Origin: Paragordius varius
Taxonomy: Eukaryota; Nematomorpha
Direction of reading: 5' to 3'
DNA: 64,000 nt
Assembly: GCA_964247055.1 (NCBI GenBank)
Contig: OZ176052.1
Coordinates: 10,106,001-10,170,000 of the forward strand
The notes below the pieces were generated by a model, which worked only from the letters and a program-made list of their open reading frames with translations, searched no databases and was not told the origin of the DNA. How positions within the stretch are numbered: the stretch's first letter is position 1; the number at the start of each line of letters is the position of its first letter. Shown here in pieces: positions 1 through 19,548 of the stretch. The translations under genes and the position numbers were made by a program.

Positions 1-427
1 CGAGTAAATCTCTGGTTTTATTTTTTTAATTTTAGGAATCAGCCTGGTTCTGTTCTGGCCTAACCTTGATTTTGGTTCCATTTTTTCGATCTTAACGACT
101 TAAAAGGATAAACAGTTAACATTCTATGGTATTTCTGAGCAATATCTCTGGGTGACTTTCATTTTATTGATTTTGATATTATTTAAATAATTATGTATAG
201 GTATTTATAACGATGCATCATTTTTCTTTATGATAAGGTTAGTCATTTTTATTTCAGTAGATTTACATTTTTTCATATAAGTTTTTCGTTAATCAATAAA
301 ATCGGTTTTGATGACCTAATTGTATCGTCATATTATTAATTAAAATATAATTTACATTAGAAAACAAGACAAAAGTCTCAATGATATAAGGGTAAAAAGG
401 ATAAAATTCCAAACAGTTTTTACATGG

Positions 428-429
428 GA

Positions 430-463
<34 letters not shown>
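428..463. repeat. (AT)n microsatellite
   Basis: About 16-17 uninterrupted AT units, in sequence expected to be intron of the minus AIFM3-like gene. Confidence 0.9.
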
Positions 464-465
<2 letters not shown>

Positions 466-484
466 TCACTTTAGTTATCATTAC

Positions 485-2151
485 CCACAAATGAGTTTCC
501 AATAACTACTACATGCTTCTCAGGCCCTATTTCCTTATATAATTTCTGTGCATCTTGTAATGTTAGTACGGTAAATACGTTGCCAAGATCGGTTCCTGGC
601 ACTTCGGGCACATTGGAGGAGGATCCAAGCGCAATCAACAATTTATCATACTAATGATAAAAGGACATTTTTCCAAATTTAATATTTGATACTCCTAATT
701 TTTAGTGCAGGGTGCCGCCCTCCAATATTGGAAGTCCAGGATTTCCAAAAATATCCTCACAAAATCTTAGTATTGATAATCCTTAAACAAATTTTCTGAA
801 TAAGTCTGTACAATTAACAACAAACTAGAAAAATTGCTATATTATATTACATTTGCATTTTACAGTTTTATGTTTGAAATCCAATAAAATATTTATTATA
901 TCCATATTTATTTAAAAATGCGGCCTGTGAAGCCATTTGTGTTGAACGCCGCAATTTTAGTGTGTATAATTTGACATACCGCTAAAAGTTTTTTGGCATG
1001 ATTTTATATTTATATTCATCAATAAAATTATTATGTTTATAAAAATGCAATAACTTTTAGAATATAAAGATAAAAATTAAAAGTGTGATAACATTATACG
1101 GCTAGAATAAAATTCTAAAATATTATATTTCATTTGATTTAATAATATTAGTTTATTAATTATTGCGCAAATTTAACTTTCGCCTTCTTAAAGGATATGA
1201 ATGCGTATATTGATTTGTTCCTAATACATTTAATAACACTTTTTACTCAATAAGTTGCTAAAACAAAAAGCCTTACTTCGTTCGAGGACGTTGAATTTTT
1301 ATTATATTTAAATACTCCATTCACAAGCAATTAAAAATTAAACCTTATATGTGTGTCCAGATTGAATTTGGATAGCTTTTGACTCAAAATCAATATTTGT
1401 CACCACGGTACCTCTCCTTAAATTAATATTGTAATGGGTATAAAATTTTTCACATCTAAATGCAATTTTCCCAAAATTTGAGACATCCATAGTTTTCGTA
1501 ATTTGGGGCCGATCATATGGTAAGTTAATATCTTTTGCGATGATAGTTATGGGACCTATATGACCCTGTAATTAATGATCAAAAATATTAATGACAAATT
1601 CGTATTTTTCTAAAAAAATTTAAAAATAAAAATGTGTAAGGCTTATATTCAGTGGCAAAGTAGATAAAATAGTGTATTAATATATCTCAGCTAGTTAAAT
1701 TATAAATCTTACATTTTTTCTTAATGTTTCTGCACAAATCAACCCACAGGGTCCACTTCCAATAATATATATGTGAAATGCACTATCTTTAATATAATAA
1801 TTAATAAACGATTGTGGTTTTATAACGTATAAAGTTTCACTTATTCGTTTAACCTATATTAAAAAAACTTATACCTTAAAAGATAATAAATCATCCAATC
1901 CTGGATACTCTAAAATAGTTCCCGTTTTTAGATTATAACACGCACCATCATAAGGGCATCGAATAGTGTGACCATTTTGTACGCCTTTGATAAGGGGGCA
2001 ATCATAATATGTACAGTATGCAGATGTAACATAATTGTGGGTATTTTCACGATATACTAAAACTTTATCATTCATGTAATCAATCTGTATATTAATGTAT
2101 ATACACCTCAGTGATTTGACCATCTTTAATGTGAATAAGGTCAATAATCAT
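485..2151 (-). CDS. AIFM3-like Rieske/FAD oxidoreductase paralogue with altered Rieske ligands (partial)
   Basis: Five exons are visible: 2151-2107, 2084-1875, 1853-1713, 1565-1344 and 650-485. The rest lies beyond the left edge. The product is the N-terminal part of an apoptosis-inducing-factor-3-type protein: a Rieske-like domain (residues 1 to about 85), then an NAD(P)/FAD-binding start with the motif IIGSGPCGL, a YDRP segment, and a second nucleotide-binding strand ending VVVIGNSFVG. Start ATG 2151 is chosen because the plus-strand paralogue starts at the same place relative to the domain. No mitochondrial presequence is seen. In AIFM3 the Rieske motifs are CxH and CxxH; here they read CTY (residues 39-41) and CPYD (58-61), so both histidine ligands are gone, while extra cysteines sit at 44 and 64. 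The first two introns are 22 and 21 nt. No disruption is seen within the five exons, so this looks like a diverged gene and not an obvious pseudogene. Whether it still binds an iron-sulphur cluster is unknown. Confidence 0.82.
914..948. mobile_element. Fragment of a hAT-like terminus
   Basis: About 35 bp match, in reverse complement, the left end of the small hAT element at 48157-48299: the shared block runs through GAAGCCATTTGTGTTG. The rest of the element is absent. It lies in an intron of the minus AIFM3-like gene. Confidence 0.5.
1854..2106 (-). other. Two ultra-short introns (22 and 21 nt) in the minus AIFM3-like gene
   Basis: Intron 1 is 2106-2085 (22 nt) and intron 2 is 1874-1854 (21 nt). 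Both are GT-AG. Each contains or creates a stop if read through, and removing them restores a continuous Rieske-domain reading that aligns with the plus-strand paralogue and with AIFM3 proteins. Both are phase 0. Confidence 0.85.
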
Positions 2152-4151
2152 ATTAAGGTTGTTTAAATTTAAAAAACCTAACAATGTGCACTGTGTGTAA
2201 CATGCAAGTGAACACAAAAATTATACAGATGAAATAAATATATTATGGTAGGTAGATAAATGTATCTGCATTATCATGGTGCCTTAAATTTAGGCCCTTT
2301 TGAGCCATGTAATAAAAATAAATATTTTTTATTTGCTTTATATGTAAAATCGCAAAATAAGCGCGATGCCTTTTAAAAGTTTCAGTGAAAGTTAGATGCT
2401 TCATTACTAAAATTAACATCATGAACGGCATATCAAAAGAAAATACAATTTGCTTTGATATTTATTAATAAAATGAGCAGTTTAAAAGGTAAAAATTTCG
2501 ATGGTATAAAACTGCTAATTTATGACATCTAAAAAAGTTATTTTAATATATATATACTTTGCATAAAGGTTTTAACGTATTTGATGAAATTTGGAAGAAG
2601 TATAATATTAGTAAAAAGATTTGTAATTCGATAATGTCAAATATATCAATCATTCCATAATGAAAAGATGTGTTACACTAGAAATTCAATTGATACAATG
2701 TGAAAATTACAATTAACAACTAACTTAGCAACTAAAGTAATCAAATTATGAGATAAAAATAGCGTTTTCAGCATCAATACTAAAAAAACTTAATTCTTTA
2801 TAATTTTGCAATTTCAAATTTTTAAGCAAAATATTCTTATTTTAGAAAAAACTTTTTTAATGTCGAAAATTTATCACGTAAATAGCATAACTCATTTATA
2901 AATAGATATAGCTTAATATAGAAGTTTGATGTTAATTAAATTTTAGCATATATTTAAAATAGCACAATCTCGGTTTTCATATATATAGAACCAGCCTATT
3001 TTAGAAGGTCAAAAATTTAGAATATGGCAGTATTTAAAAATTATATGCTCTTAGTATATTTTGAAATCAATTAAACACCCAAATTTTATTTGACAAAATG
3101 TGCGCAAATTTTGTCATTCTATATTTGGAGATACCATAAAAGTGGTATTTCTTTTATCACTCATCTGAAAACCTAAAGCATCAAATCATCCTGTTAAGTC
3201 GCCTATTAGTATATATGTTATATAAATTATCAGAATTCATACCCTTGGATGCAATGGAGGAAGCATTTAACAAGAATCGTAATAATTTTTTTGACACATT
3301 TGCTCAAAACAAAAGGCATCCTGAGAATTCTGATAAACTTTCCTACAAAAATATACGTTTCCATAAAATATTTATTGTGTTCCATTAACTTTATATAACA
3401 CTTCATTACCTTTTCACTTTTTTGTACTAGTTTATCTTTTTGGGTAGCGGAGAGCTCGATTAATTATACAGTTTAAAATTTACATTAGTTGTAGTTCAAT
3501 AGTAAGCATTTATCTCATGCATTAGATAAAAAAGCTTATATTTGTTACAGTATTGTGATTCTATAAAATTGTGACAGCTCCAAAATACTATTGCGCACTG
3601 CTGATACTAAAATCAGAATATATAAAGTTTTTGCTGGTAAAATGTAACCTGAATGCTTTCTAAAGTTAATTATTAACATTCTTTAACCATATTATACATT
3701 TATCTGCATGTTGCATTAGCGTATAAAAAATTATATTGGGAAAAAATGGGCAAAAAAGTTTGAGATGGAGATTTTTTTATCATTTTACATTTTTTAAAAA
3801 ATTGTATAATGCTTCTAAAAGACTAAAGAAAACATATTTTTAAATTCGGATTAATACCTTAAATAATTTTTAAGGTATCCGAAATTCAAATCATTCTGAT
3901 ATTTACTACCCCAAAAGGTAAAGGATTGTTTATAATTGATATTTATGTTTTAATAAGAAAAATTCTTTCCACAATCAGGATAATTATGGGGAGATAGGGG
4001 TCAAAATATATTATTATTATAATTATGATAATTCTATCCAATAATATTTAATACCTAGGGACAAAAAACCCCAATATTATTCAAAAGGTAATACTTTATT
4101 ATTTTTAACATGTGATTGCAATGTACGGTTTTTTAAATTTTTAATATTAGT
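2152..4151. other. Intergenic region between the head-to-head AIFM3-like genes
   Basis: Two kilobases separate the two start codons and must hold both promoters. No core promoter motif could be assigned in this A+T-rich sequence. The stretch 2870-3230 and the stretch 3740-3920 resemble parts of a degenerate repeat also seen near 25.8-27.0 kb and 57.8-58.3 kb. No coding sequence is supported. Confidence 0.5.
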
Positions 4152-7100
4152 ATGAATATTTATGATTTTTCAAGTATCCAAAAAAATCAGATAAAAGAAG
4201 TATGTTTGTTCATCTATTTCAAAGTTTAACTTAGAAAATGGGGATTGTGTTATTGTTTATCGAAATAAGAATGATGAGATATTTGCCTCATCTGCATACT
4301 GCACGCATTATGGAGCACCATTGATAAGGGGTGTAATTAATAATGGAATTATTCGATGTCCATGGCACGGCGCATGTTTTAACGCTCAAACTGGGGATAT
4401 TGAAGATTTTCCTGGATTAGATAATTTGAAATCCTACAAAGTCCATGCCTTAATGCTTATTGTTTAGGTCAAAAGAATTGAAGATGAGTTTTATGAAATA
4501 TGTGATACTGAACCTCAAATTTCCAAAAAATATATATTTGAAGAAAAACCTCATTTTTGCATTATTGGAAGTGGACCTTGTGCCTTAATATGTGCCGAAA
4601 CATTGAGAAAACACGTAAAAATTTTGAGGATAATATTAAATAGGTTTTTAATTACCTTCAAGTCATTTATCTAATAGAGCTATTTCATTTATAATTTATC
4701 AACTGTTAAATTCAATGGTTTTATATCTCATAACATCCTTAATTTACTTTAAAATAATTGGCTAATATAAAACTCCAAATTGTAAAAACGATTGAATCTC
4801 TAATAGATATCATTAATTTTGTAGGTTAGGTTGATTTACAAAATAATATTAAAATATTTTAACCATCATTAAAAATATAGAACTTTGGGGGAAAAATAAC
4901 AATTTTAACTTCGGAAAAGTATCTCCCTTACGATCGGCCAAAACTAAGCAAAAACGTCGGTTGTAATCCTTCCGAGTTGTTATTGAGGACACAAGAATTT
5001 TTTGCTCAAAATGCGATCGATATATCTTTGCAAGTAACAGTCAGATCCGTCGATTTCATCCATAAAACCATTTACGCATCCTCTGGATATTCATCTCATG
5101 TAACATTTTATTTGGAGCCTTCACAACTTATAATATAAACTATAATACTTTAAGTTTTATTAAAATTGTTTTATCTTAACCTTTAGTATGATAAACTTTT
5201 GATTGCTATGGGCTCTACCCCAGTCATTCCTAATGTTCAAGGGTCTAATCTATCTGGCATTTATGCTCTCCGTTCCATGGAGGATGCTAAGAGGATTCAA
5301 GAGAAAATATCGCTTAAGAAACATGTAGTGGTCCTCGGGAGTGCTTTTATAGGTTCTTACATATAGTTTATAATTAATTTTACATAATATAATTTTTTTA
5401 TCTTACATAAATGGCTATTTTGGCGAGATCCTATTCTCGTAATATACTAATGGACGGATTAAACTAATATCTTTATTCATATTCAATGAGATTCAAGTTA
5501 TATGATTATTAATATTTTATAAGCTGTTTATCATTAACAAATTAAATATAGGTAGATTGATAGATGATTCAATGGTAAAACGTCGACAAAATGCGTTCAT
5601 TCAATTTTACATTAGAGGTCAAGTTTAATTTGTTCTGAAAAATAAAGATATTTAATGGGCCTTAAAAGCATCTATAATGACATTACTAAAATATTAATGA
5701 AGAAAGGTATCTTATCCAGAAAAAATCAAATGAAAATTAATTTTGCACGCAATTTAGAAATTCATATTAAAACACACCTATTGTGGAGGAGGCGTTAATA
5801 TATCCTGTTGTTTTGCAAGCAATTTTATTTCCTTTAAATGAATTAACAAAATGTCACTATTTATATTAATATTTAATGGTAAGAAATTGTTAGTTAATGA
5901 ATGATATATTGATTATTTATATCCTTTTTGTGCATAAAAGTCTCATGTATATATATAAAAATTCTATTAAAAACTTGTTAATCATTTAATTAGTAGATGT
6001 ATTATTCAATCTCTACAGTCTTCTCATCTTTGGTTATTGTTTTTTATTTTATTATATCAAAATGAATAATGAAAAGTTTAAAAATGATTTTTTGGTTGGT
6101 AGTTTTGTGTAGTCATCATTATAAAGTATAACTTTAAATTAATGATGTGTGACTTTTTAAAATAAATTATAAAAGCTTCGCTTTTATATTAGGTATTTCG
6201 GTTTAAGTAAGGAAAGAGTTTAAATTATTTATTATCTCTTTAAATAAAAATCCAAAAGAAATGACTATATTAAGGTAGCACAAAAAATGTGTAAATTATT
6301 TAAAATTATAAAATCAGTTTCTAGTACTAAGTATACGGTTTTATTAGAATATTATAAGAGATAGCGCATTCCTTATACCCCCGATAATTTTTGTTCGCAT
6401 TTAATAATGCTGTTTTGTAAACTCACCATTTTTTGTTAATAAGTTAAATTTTATTATATTATTATCATGAGCAGTTTTATTTTAAGTGTTCCCCTTTATA
6501 TTATGGGTTATTTTTTACATATATGTTACATTAAGAATAAAATTAATTAATTTATTGTGGAAAAATTCTCCGTTTTTTCGGCTCAATTTTATTATGGCTA
6601 TTTTTTTCTCGACATAGCATGATATTTTTTAGTTTTAGGTACTTTTATCAACTAAAATATGATTTATAATTACAAATCAATTGATCTCATAAATTAAAGT
6701 TTATATCGTTTTTTTGGCAAAGCATGAATATTTTAATGGAATTGTTCCGCAGGGGTAAATAACCTAATCATATTGTATTTGTCTATCTATTATCATTATT
6801 TACTGATAATGGAATATATTTTATGCATACCTCGTAGTCAAGAGTATTAAAGTGTCAAAGAATGCTAAAATATTTACTATTTGGAGATTTAAAATTCGGA
6901 TGGAACATGACAAAAAAGTGTTTTTTAAATTTGTTACTCTTATATATCAAAATGCACGGCTACTTTGAATTGATATCATATTAATTTATTGTCAAACCAG
7001 ATTTTAATGGATAAATTAACAAATAGAAATTTCAATTCTAATGCCTATCTACGATTCCCTTCCTCCTTTTTCGAAATTAATCAATTATATTTTACAGTAA

Positions 7101-9392
7101 ATATTAAAATAAGGACAAATATTTTTTTAAATGACAATTATATTTTTTAAGCCTTAATTTCTTATTAAACTATTAAATTATAGCTGTATAATATACCTTA
7201 TGATATAGTATGATTGCTAGAAAGTTATTAATTATTGCCAAATAGTAAATACAACAAAGGGCAGTATTATTGGCTTATAGATATTTTTTTCACTTTTTAG
7301 TATCATTAGCCAATAATATCCCTTTTGTTGTATTTACTATTTGGCAATAATTAACTTTCTAGCAATGTATCCCTTACTCATACTGCAATTGATTGTGTTA
7401 CCAATTCACACCTCTACTTCATAACTTGCAATCAAAAAGTGAGTTGTACAAAGTTAAAAAAGTACAGTAGTCTTTTCAAAAAAAGTATTTCTTTATATTT
7501 TTACACTTTTTCTGTATTTTTAATTATCAAAAATGCATTCTTAATTTGCTTGTATATCAAATGCAAATACTTATCCTAAATTCGAACGCGTAATAAAGCA
7601 TCATTATATGATTTATGTTCAGGCATGGAACTTGCTTCAACACTGATGGGAAAAGTAAAAAGTCTGACCGTTGTCACCAATTCTAAGGTACCGTTTGAAC
7701 GAATATTTGGTCTTGAGATTGGTGCTTTTATCCAGAACCTGCATGTTAAAAATGGGGTGCAATTCAAAAACCAAACATATGTTACCTCGTTTGAAGGAGA
7801 TAAACGCGTTGAAAAAATTTGTCTATCCAACGGGACATGGTAAATATAACGTAGAATTCGATACATTACTTTTTCATGTAAACTTTTTTTGAGCTCAATT
7901 TAAACTAAAAATACGAAAGAATAATATTTTAAATAATTCACTGATATGCATCAAATTATATAAATTTGAATATTAATTAAATATCGATTGATATTTTGAC
8001 AAATTTTTTGCATAAATCATCTTTCTATATGTGCTTTGTTACACCACTCTGAATATAGTTTACCCTGTAATTTGTGTATCCTGGGCCTTGGAGTAAATCC
8101 AGCAACTGATATATTTAAACTCAAATGTCAAACTAATCGATATGACAAATTTATGACACATTCTAATGCCCACGTTTTGGATCTCAACCCCAAAGGCTTT
8201 ATTTCTGTCAATGAATTTATGGAAACTAACATTCCTGATGTGTATGCAGGAGGTGACTTAGTCAATTTTCCTCTATATCCACCTCCTACTATCAATAATC
8301 TTGATAAAATTAACAACGAAACCGATAATACGATGAAAACAATATCGAATAAAGTAAACTTTAATGGCAGAAATGGGACTATTGATGATTTGAATCATGG
8401 CTCTTTAGATAGCACTTGTGATATGGTAGGTATATTTTAATTATTAAGTACAAATATAAGCATATAATGTTGATAAAAATTCATAACTAACTAGTACCTG
8501 TAGTTTTTATTTTAAATTTTATTAAAGATTATTTTTGTTAATTAATATAGTATATAATAATAGGTGAATATTCCGCATTGGCAAATGGCTCACAAACATG
8601 GACAGATTGCAGCGTTAAACATGTTAAATAAGGTATAAAATTAATTTTTATATTCATTTTAGGGTTTTTAAATTTGTCCTCAATCAATAATAGGCTTCAT
8701 ATATAAAGAATATCCTTGAACCGAATCAATGATAGCAATTTTTACTATATTATATTCAAAATCTCAGATAGAGTTTACGCCATGTTTTAAAAATCCTACT
8801 CCCTTAACTTATTTATAAAATAACTCGTTTTTAAATTTAAAATGTAGAAAACACCGTTAAATACAGTTCCCTTTTTCTGGACGACACATTTTGGTAAAAC
8901 CTTTCGTTATGTTGGACACGTCGTGGATCCAGATCAAACAATCATTCACGCTGATGTTCATAAAACTAAACTTGTGGCATATTATATGAAGGTAAAAATT
9001 TTAATAGCTATATTTTTGTTAATCCCGAAAATTAATAATAATTTTGTCTATTACATAATCATTATTCTTATTTGCAATAGATTATGTTGGGTTAGGTGTT
9101 TTAGATGTAAAAGAAATATTAGCCCTTTTTGACATGCATAGATGACCTTTTAAAGTGTGAATACCATCCCTATTTATACGTATTTTAAATATATTTTTGA
9201 TAAACCCTTAAGGATTCCTTCGTCAATGCCGTATTAACGTTTAACCGAGATCCAGTTGCTTCAATCTTTGCGGAATTAATGCGAAACTCAAAACATATCG
9301 CTATTAATTCTCAATACTTGGCACAACTTGAACCATTGTTTGATCATAAGAGTTACATTGACTTATTAAAGTTCTTATTGAATATGAATTAG
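4152..9392 (+). CDS. AIFM3-like Rieske domain FAD-dependent oxidoreductase
   Basis: Ten exons: 4152-4199, 4225-4440, 4468-4614, 4881-5099, 5187-5352, 7623-7839, 8059-8425, 8564-8632, 8848-8991, 9213-9392; 590 aa against about 600 in human AIFM3. The domain order is Rieske [2Fe-2S] (intact CTHYGAPL and CPWHGAC, residues about 42-67), a pyridine-nucleotide-disulphide oxidoreductase core with GSGPCA and GSAFIG nucleotide loops, a YAGGD FAD motif, the family hallmark NIPHWQMAH, and a reductase C-terminal domain. Such proteins are NAD(P)H-dependent flavoproteins; AIFM3 is reported to be mitochondrial and pro-apoptotic in mammals. No targeting peptide is visible here, so location is open. Oddities: introns 1 and 2 are 25 and 27 nt; about 48 hydrophilic residues, rich in Asn and Asp, are inserted after the GGD motif (8279-8425). 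It is divergent from, and exon-matched to, the minus-strand copy. Confidence 0.92.
4200..4467 (+). other. Two ultra-short introns (25 and 27 nt) in the plus AIFM3-like gene
   Basis: Intron 1 is 4200-4224 (25 nt) and intron 2 is 4441-4467 (27 nt), both GT-AG and phase 0. They sit at exactly the same codon positions as the 22- and 21-nt introns of the minus-strand paralogue. Intron 2 ends with an in-frame TAG that would truncate the protein if retained. Confidence 0.85.
7206..7385. mobile_element. Mariner-type palindromic MITE, copy 1
   Basis: This is an almost fully self-complementary element of about 180 bp. Its arms carry TTGCTAGAAAGTTA next to ATTGCCAAATAGTAAATACA and repeat in inverted orientation. 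The right end is CTCATACTG; the left end has lost about 10 bp relative to copy 2. It lies in the 2.27-kb intron 5 of the plus AIFM3-like gene. Terminal CAGTATGAG with a TA target suggests the Tc1/mariner group. Confidence 0.8.
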
Positions 9393-9409
9393 CAAAACAT
9401 CTTTTATTA

Positions 9410-9608
9410 TACACCCGCCTCAAATTCCCCCCTAGAACAATTAAAATTCACCCTAAAATATATTTTTTAAAAATTAAATTTTATTTAAAATTAATTTATA
9501 CCGCAAAATAACAAATATGCCATAAAGAAATATTTCATATTTATGATTAGTTATATTAGCCCGAAAACAATTTATTTTTAGGGTAAATTTGAATTGTAAA
9601 TGGTATTT
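9410..9608. mobile_element. MITE with CACCC-rich ends, copy 1
   Basis: About 200 bp with inverted ends of the type GTAAATGGTATTT (right, ending at 9608) and subterminal AATTCACCCT repeats. A better-preserved copy is at 51186-51401. The element begins about 18 bp after the stop codon of the plus AIFM3-like gene, so it probably forms part of its 3' untranslated region. The left terminus is eroded. Confidence 0.65.
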
Positions 9609-11404
9609 ACTAATAGCTAAAGCGCAATATTATGAGGTAGATTACATTTATTTATCTCAATAATAATTTTAACCAAAAATAATTTGTAGTCATCAAACAA
9701 TAAATTATTATTTATTATAATTGCGTTATTTATTGATTATAGCTAAAACATTGAAATAAATGAATATTAAATAGCTGAAGCTAAATTAAATTTATTTTGT
9801 GGAATATCAGTTGAAACGGTACGTCCATTTAATCCTAAACACAGTATTAAAATATATTAGAAAAAGCGTATCCAAAAAACTTTGCTTATAAATATTCTGA
9901 AAAATCTTACTTTCCTTTATTTTATTTTTAGGGTAGAAGCAAATAAATAATTTAAGAGTTGTATTAAATAATATAAAATGTATTTTTTTGGTATTATTTT
10001 TTATTATAATGCTGATTCGAAGGTAACATTAAGTAAAAGTAAACCAATAAGGGATGCATAAAACTAGTAAACTAAAATTGTAAAAAGGGGGTTTATATTA
10101 AAAAATTTAATGTTTACCTATTTAATTATAAATACTCTCCTTATATTATTGACGAATTTAGCGCAAGCATAAATCCGCACCTCACAACATAATACAGTAA
10201 AAATTAATATATACAGACAAAATGTAATAACTAAAAGACAAATATTTTTAAAAAATACAACCATACTTTTTAATAACATCTATTCTAAAATCCGTAAGAA
10301 AATGACGAAAACTAATCTGAAAATTATATTAATAATCTGAAAATATAAATAATATATGAAACGCTTCGTTTATAGTAATCGCATCAGTACGACACAACTA
10401 TTTGACTGGGTTTTTGACATATCAATTTCGTATATATATCCAACAATTTTGGTATAAATGCAGTCGATTATACGAATTTAAATTAAATTTTATTGACATT
10501 TATGAAAATTAAACTGAAAATGAACACTAGGAATAACCCTAGATTTAGACTAAAGCTAGTTTGGGATTTCATAGAAATCAAATTAGTTTACTTGATTTTA
10601 CAATTGTAATATAAAGTATTGATTGTGTTAATATATAAAATAAATACAATATTTATACAATATTAACAATTTATGTCTATTTACCCTATTGGAACCCAAA
10701 ACATTAGATTATATTACAATATGAGTAAGTATATATTGCTAGAAAGTTATTAGTTATTGCCAAATAGCATATGCTGCAAAGAGAATTATTATTGGCTAAT
10801 AATAGTAAAAAGTGAAAAAATTACCTATAAGCCAATAATACTGCCCTTTGTTGTATATATTTGGCAATAATTAATAACTTTCTTGCAATTATTTACTCAT
10901 ACTGTAATATCAAGTTTAAAAAAGTTTTTTAAAAAAACATTTGTATTTATGTTTTTACTATATATATTAATTTATACTGTATTATCAAGACCAATTTATA
11001 AAACAGCAACACTGAAGCAAATACAACACATCATGACAGATATTATAAAAACATTTATTTCGTATCATTTGTTAAATTAATTGTCATGTCTATTTTAAAG
11101 CATTAAAATTTATATAGGAAAATAATTTACATGTAATTATTGCTAAAAACCATGCAAAAAAGAGGCATATAAATTATGTTGATATTTAATTAAGTAGCGT
11201 ATGTGATAATACAATTAGCTAAAAAACGATATAAAAAATGTTGCACAAATTTTTTTGATCGGTTAAATGCATATGTAAAAAATATATAAGATTCTCTAAT
11301 TTTTGGCATAACAAAAGCAACTTCTAAAGCGTGTTTTCTGCCTTAAATTATTTAAAAACGTTGATTGCCTTATTTAGTCATAAATAAATAGAGAAATTTT
11401 TAAG
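9609..11404. other. Intergenic region between AIFM3-like and KLC 3' ends
   Basis: The two genes are tail to tail. Apart from the MITE at 10717-10904, nothing beyond simple A+T-rich sequence could be recognised. Confidence 0.5.
10717..10904. mobile_element. Mariner-type palindromic MITE, copy 2
   Basis: This is a second copy of the 7206-7385 element, 188 bp, flanked by TA on both sides (10715-10716 and 10905-10906). Ends are CAATATGAG and CTCATACTG. It has no coding capacity. The two copies differ at many positions, so the family is not freshly active. Confidence 0.8.

Positions 11405-19548
<8,144 letters not shown>

Noticed and set aside
293-502. Minus-strand 69-codon frame with a Tyr-Ile run
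   Set aside because: The run is the (AT)n microsatellite read as codons; it overlaps the true exon in another frame.
485-2151. Reading the minus AIFM3-like copy as a pseudogene
   Set aside because: Five exons are intact with conserved splice sites and codon-level similarity; only the Rieske ligands differ. The unseen remainder could still change this.
7576-7866. Minus-strand 96-codon frame
   Set aside because: Antisense shadow of AIFM3-like exon 6, which has clear homology on the plus strand.
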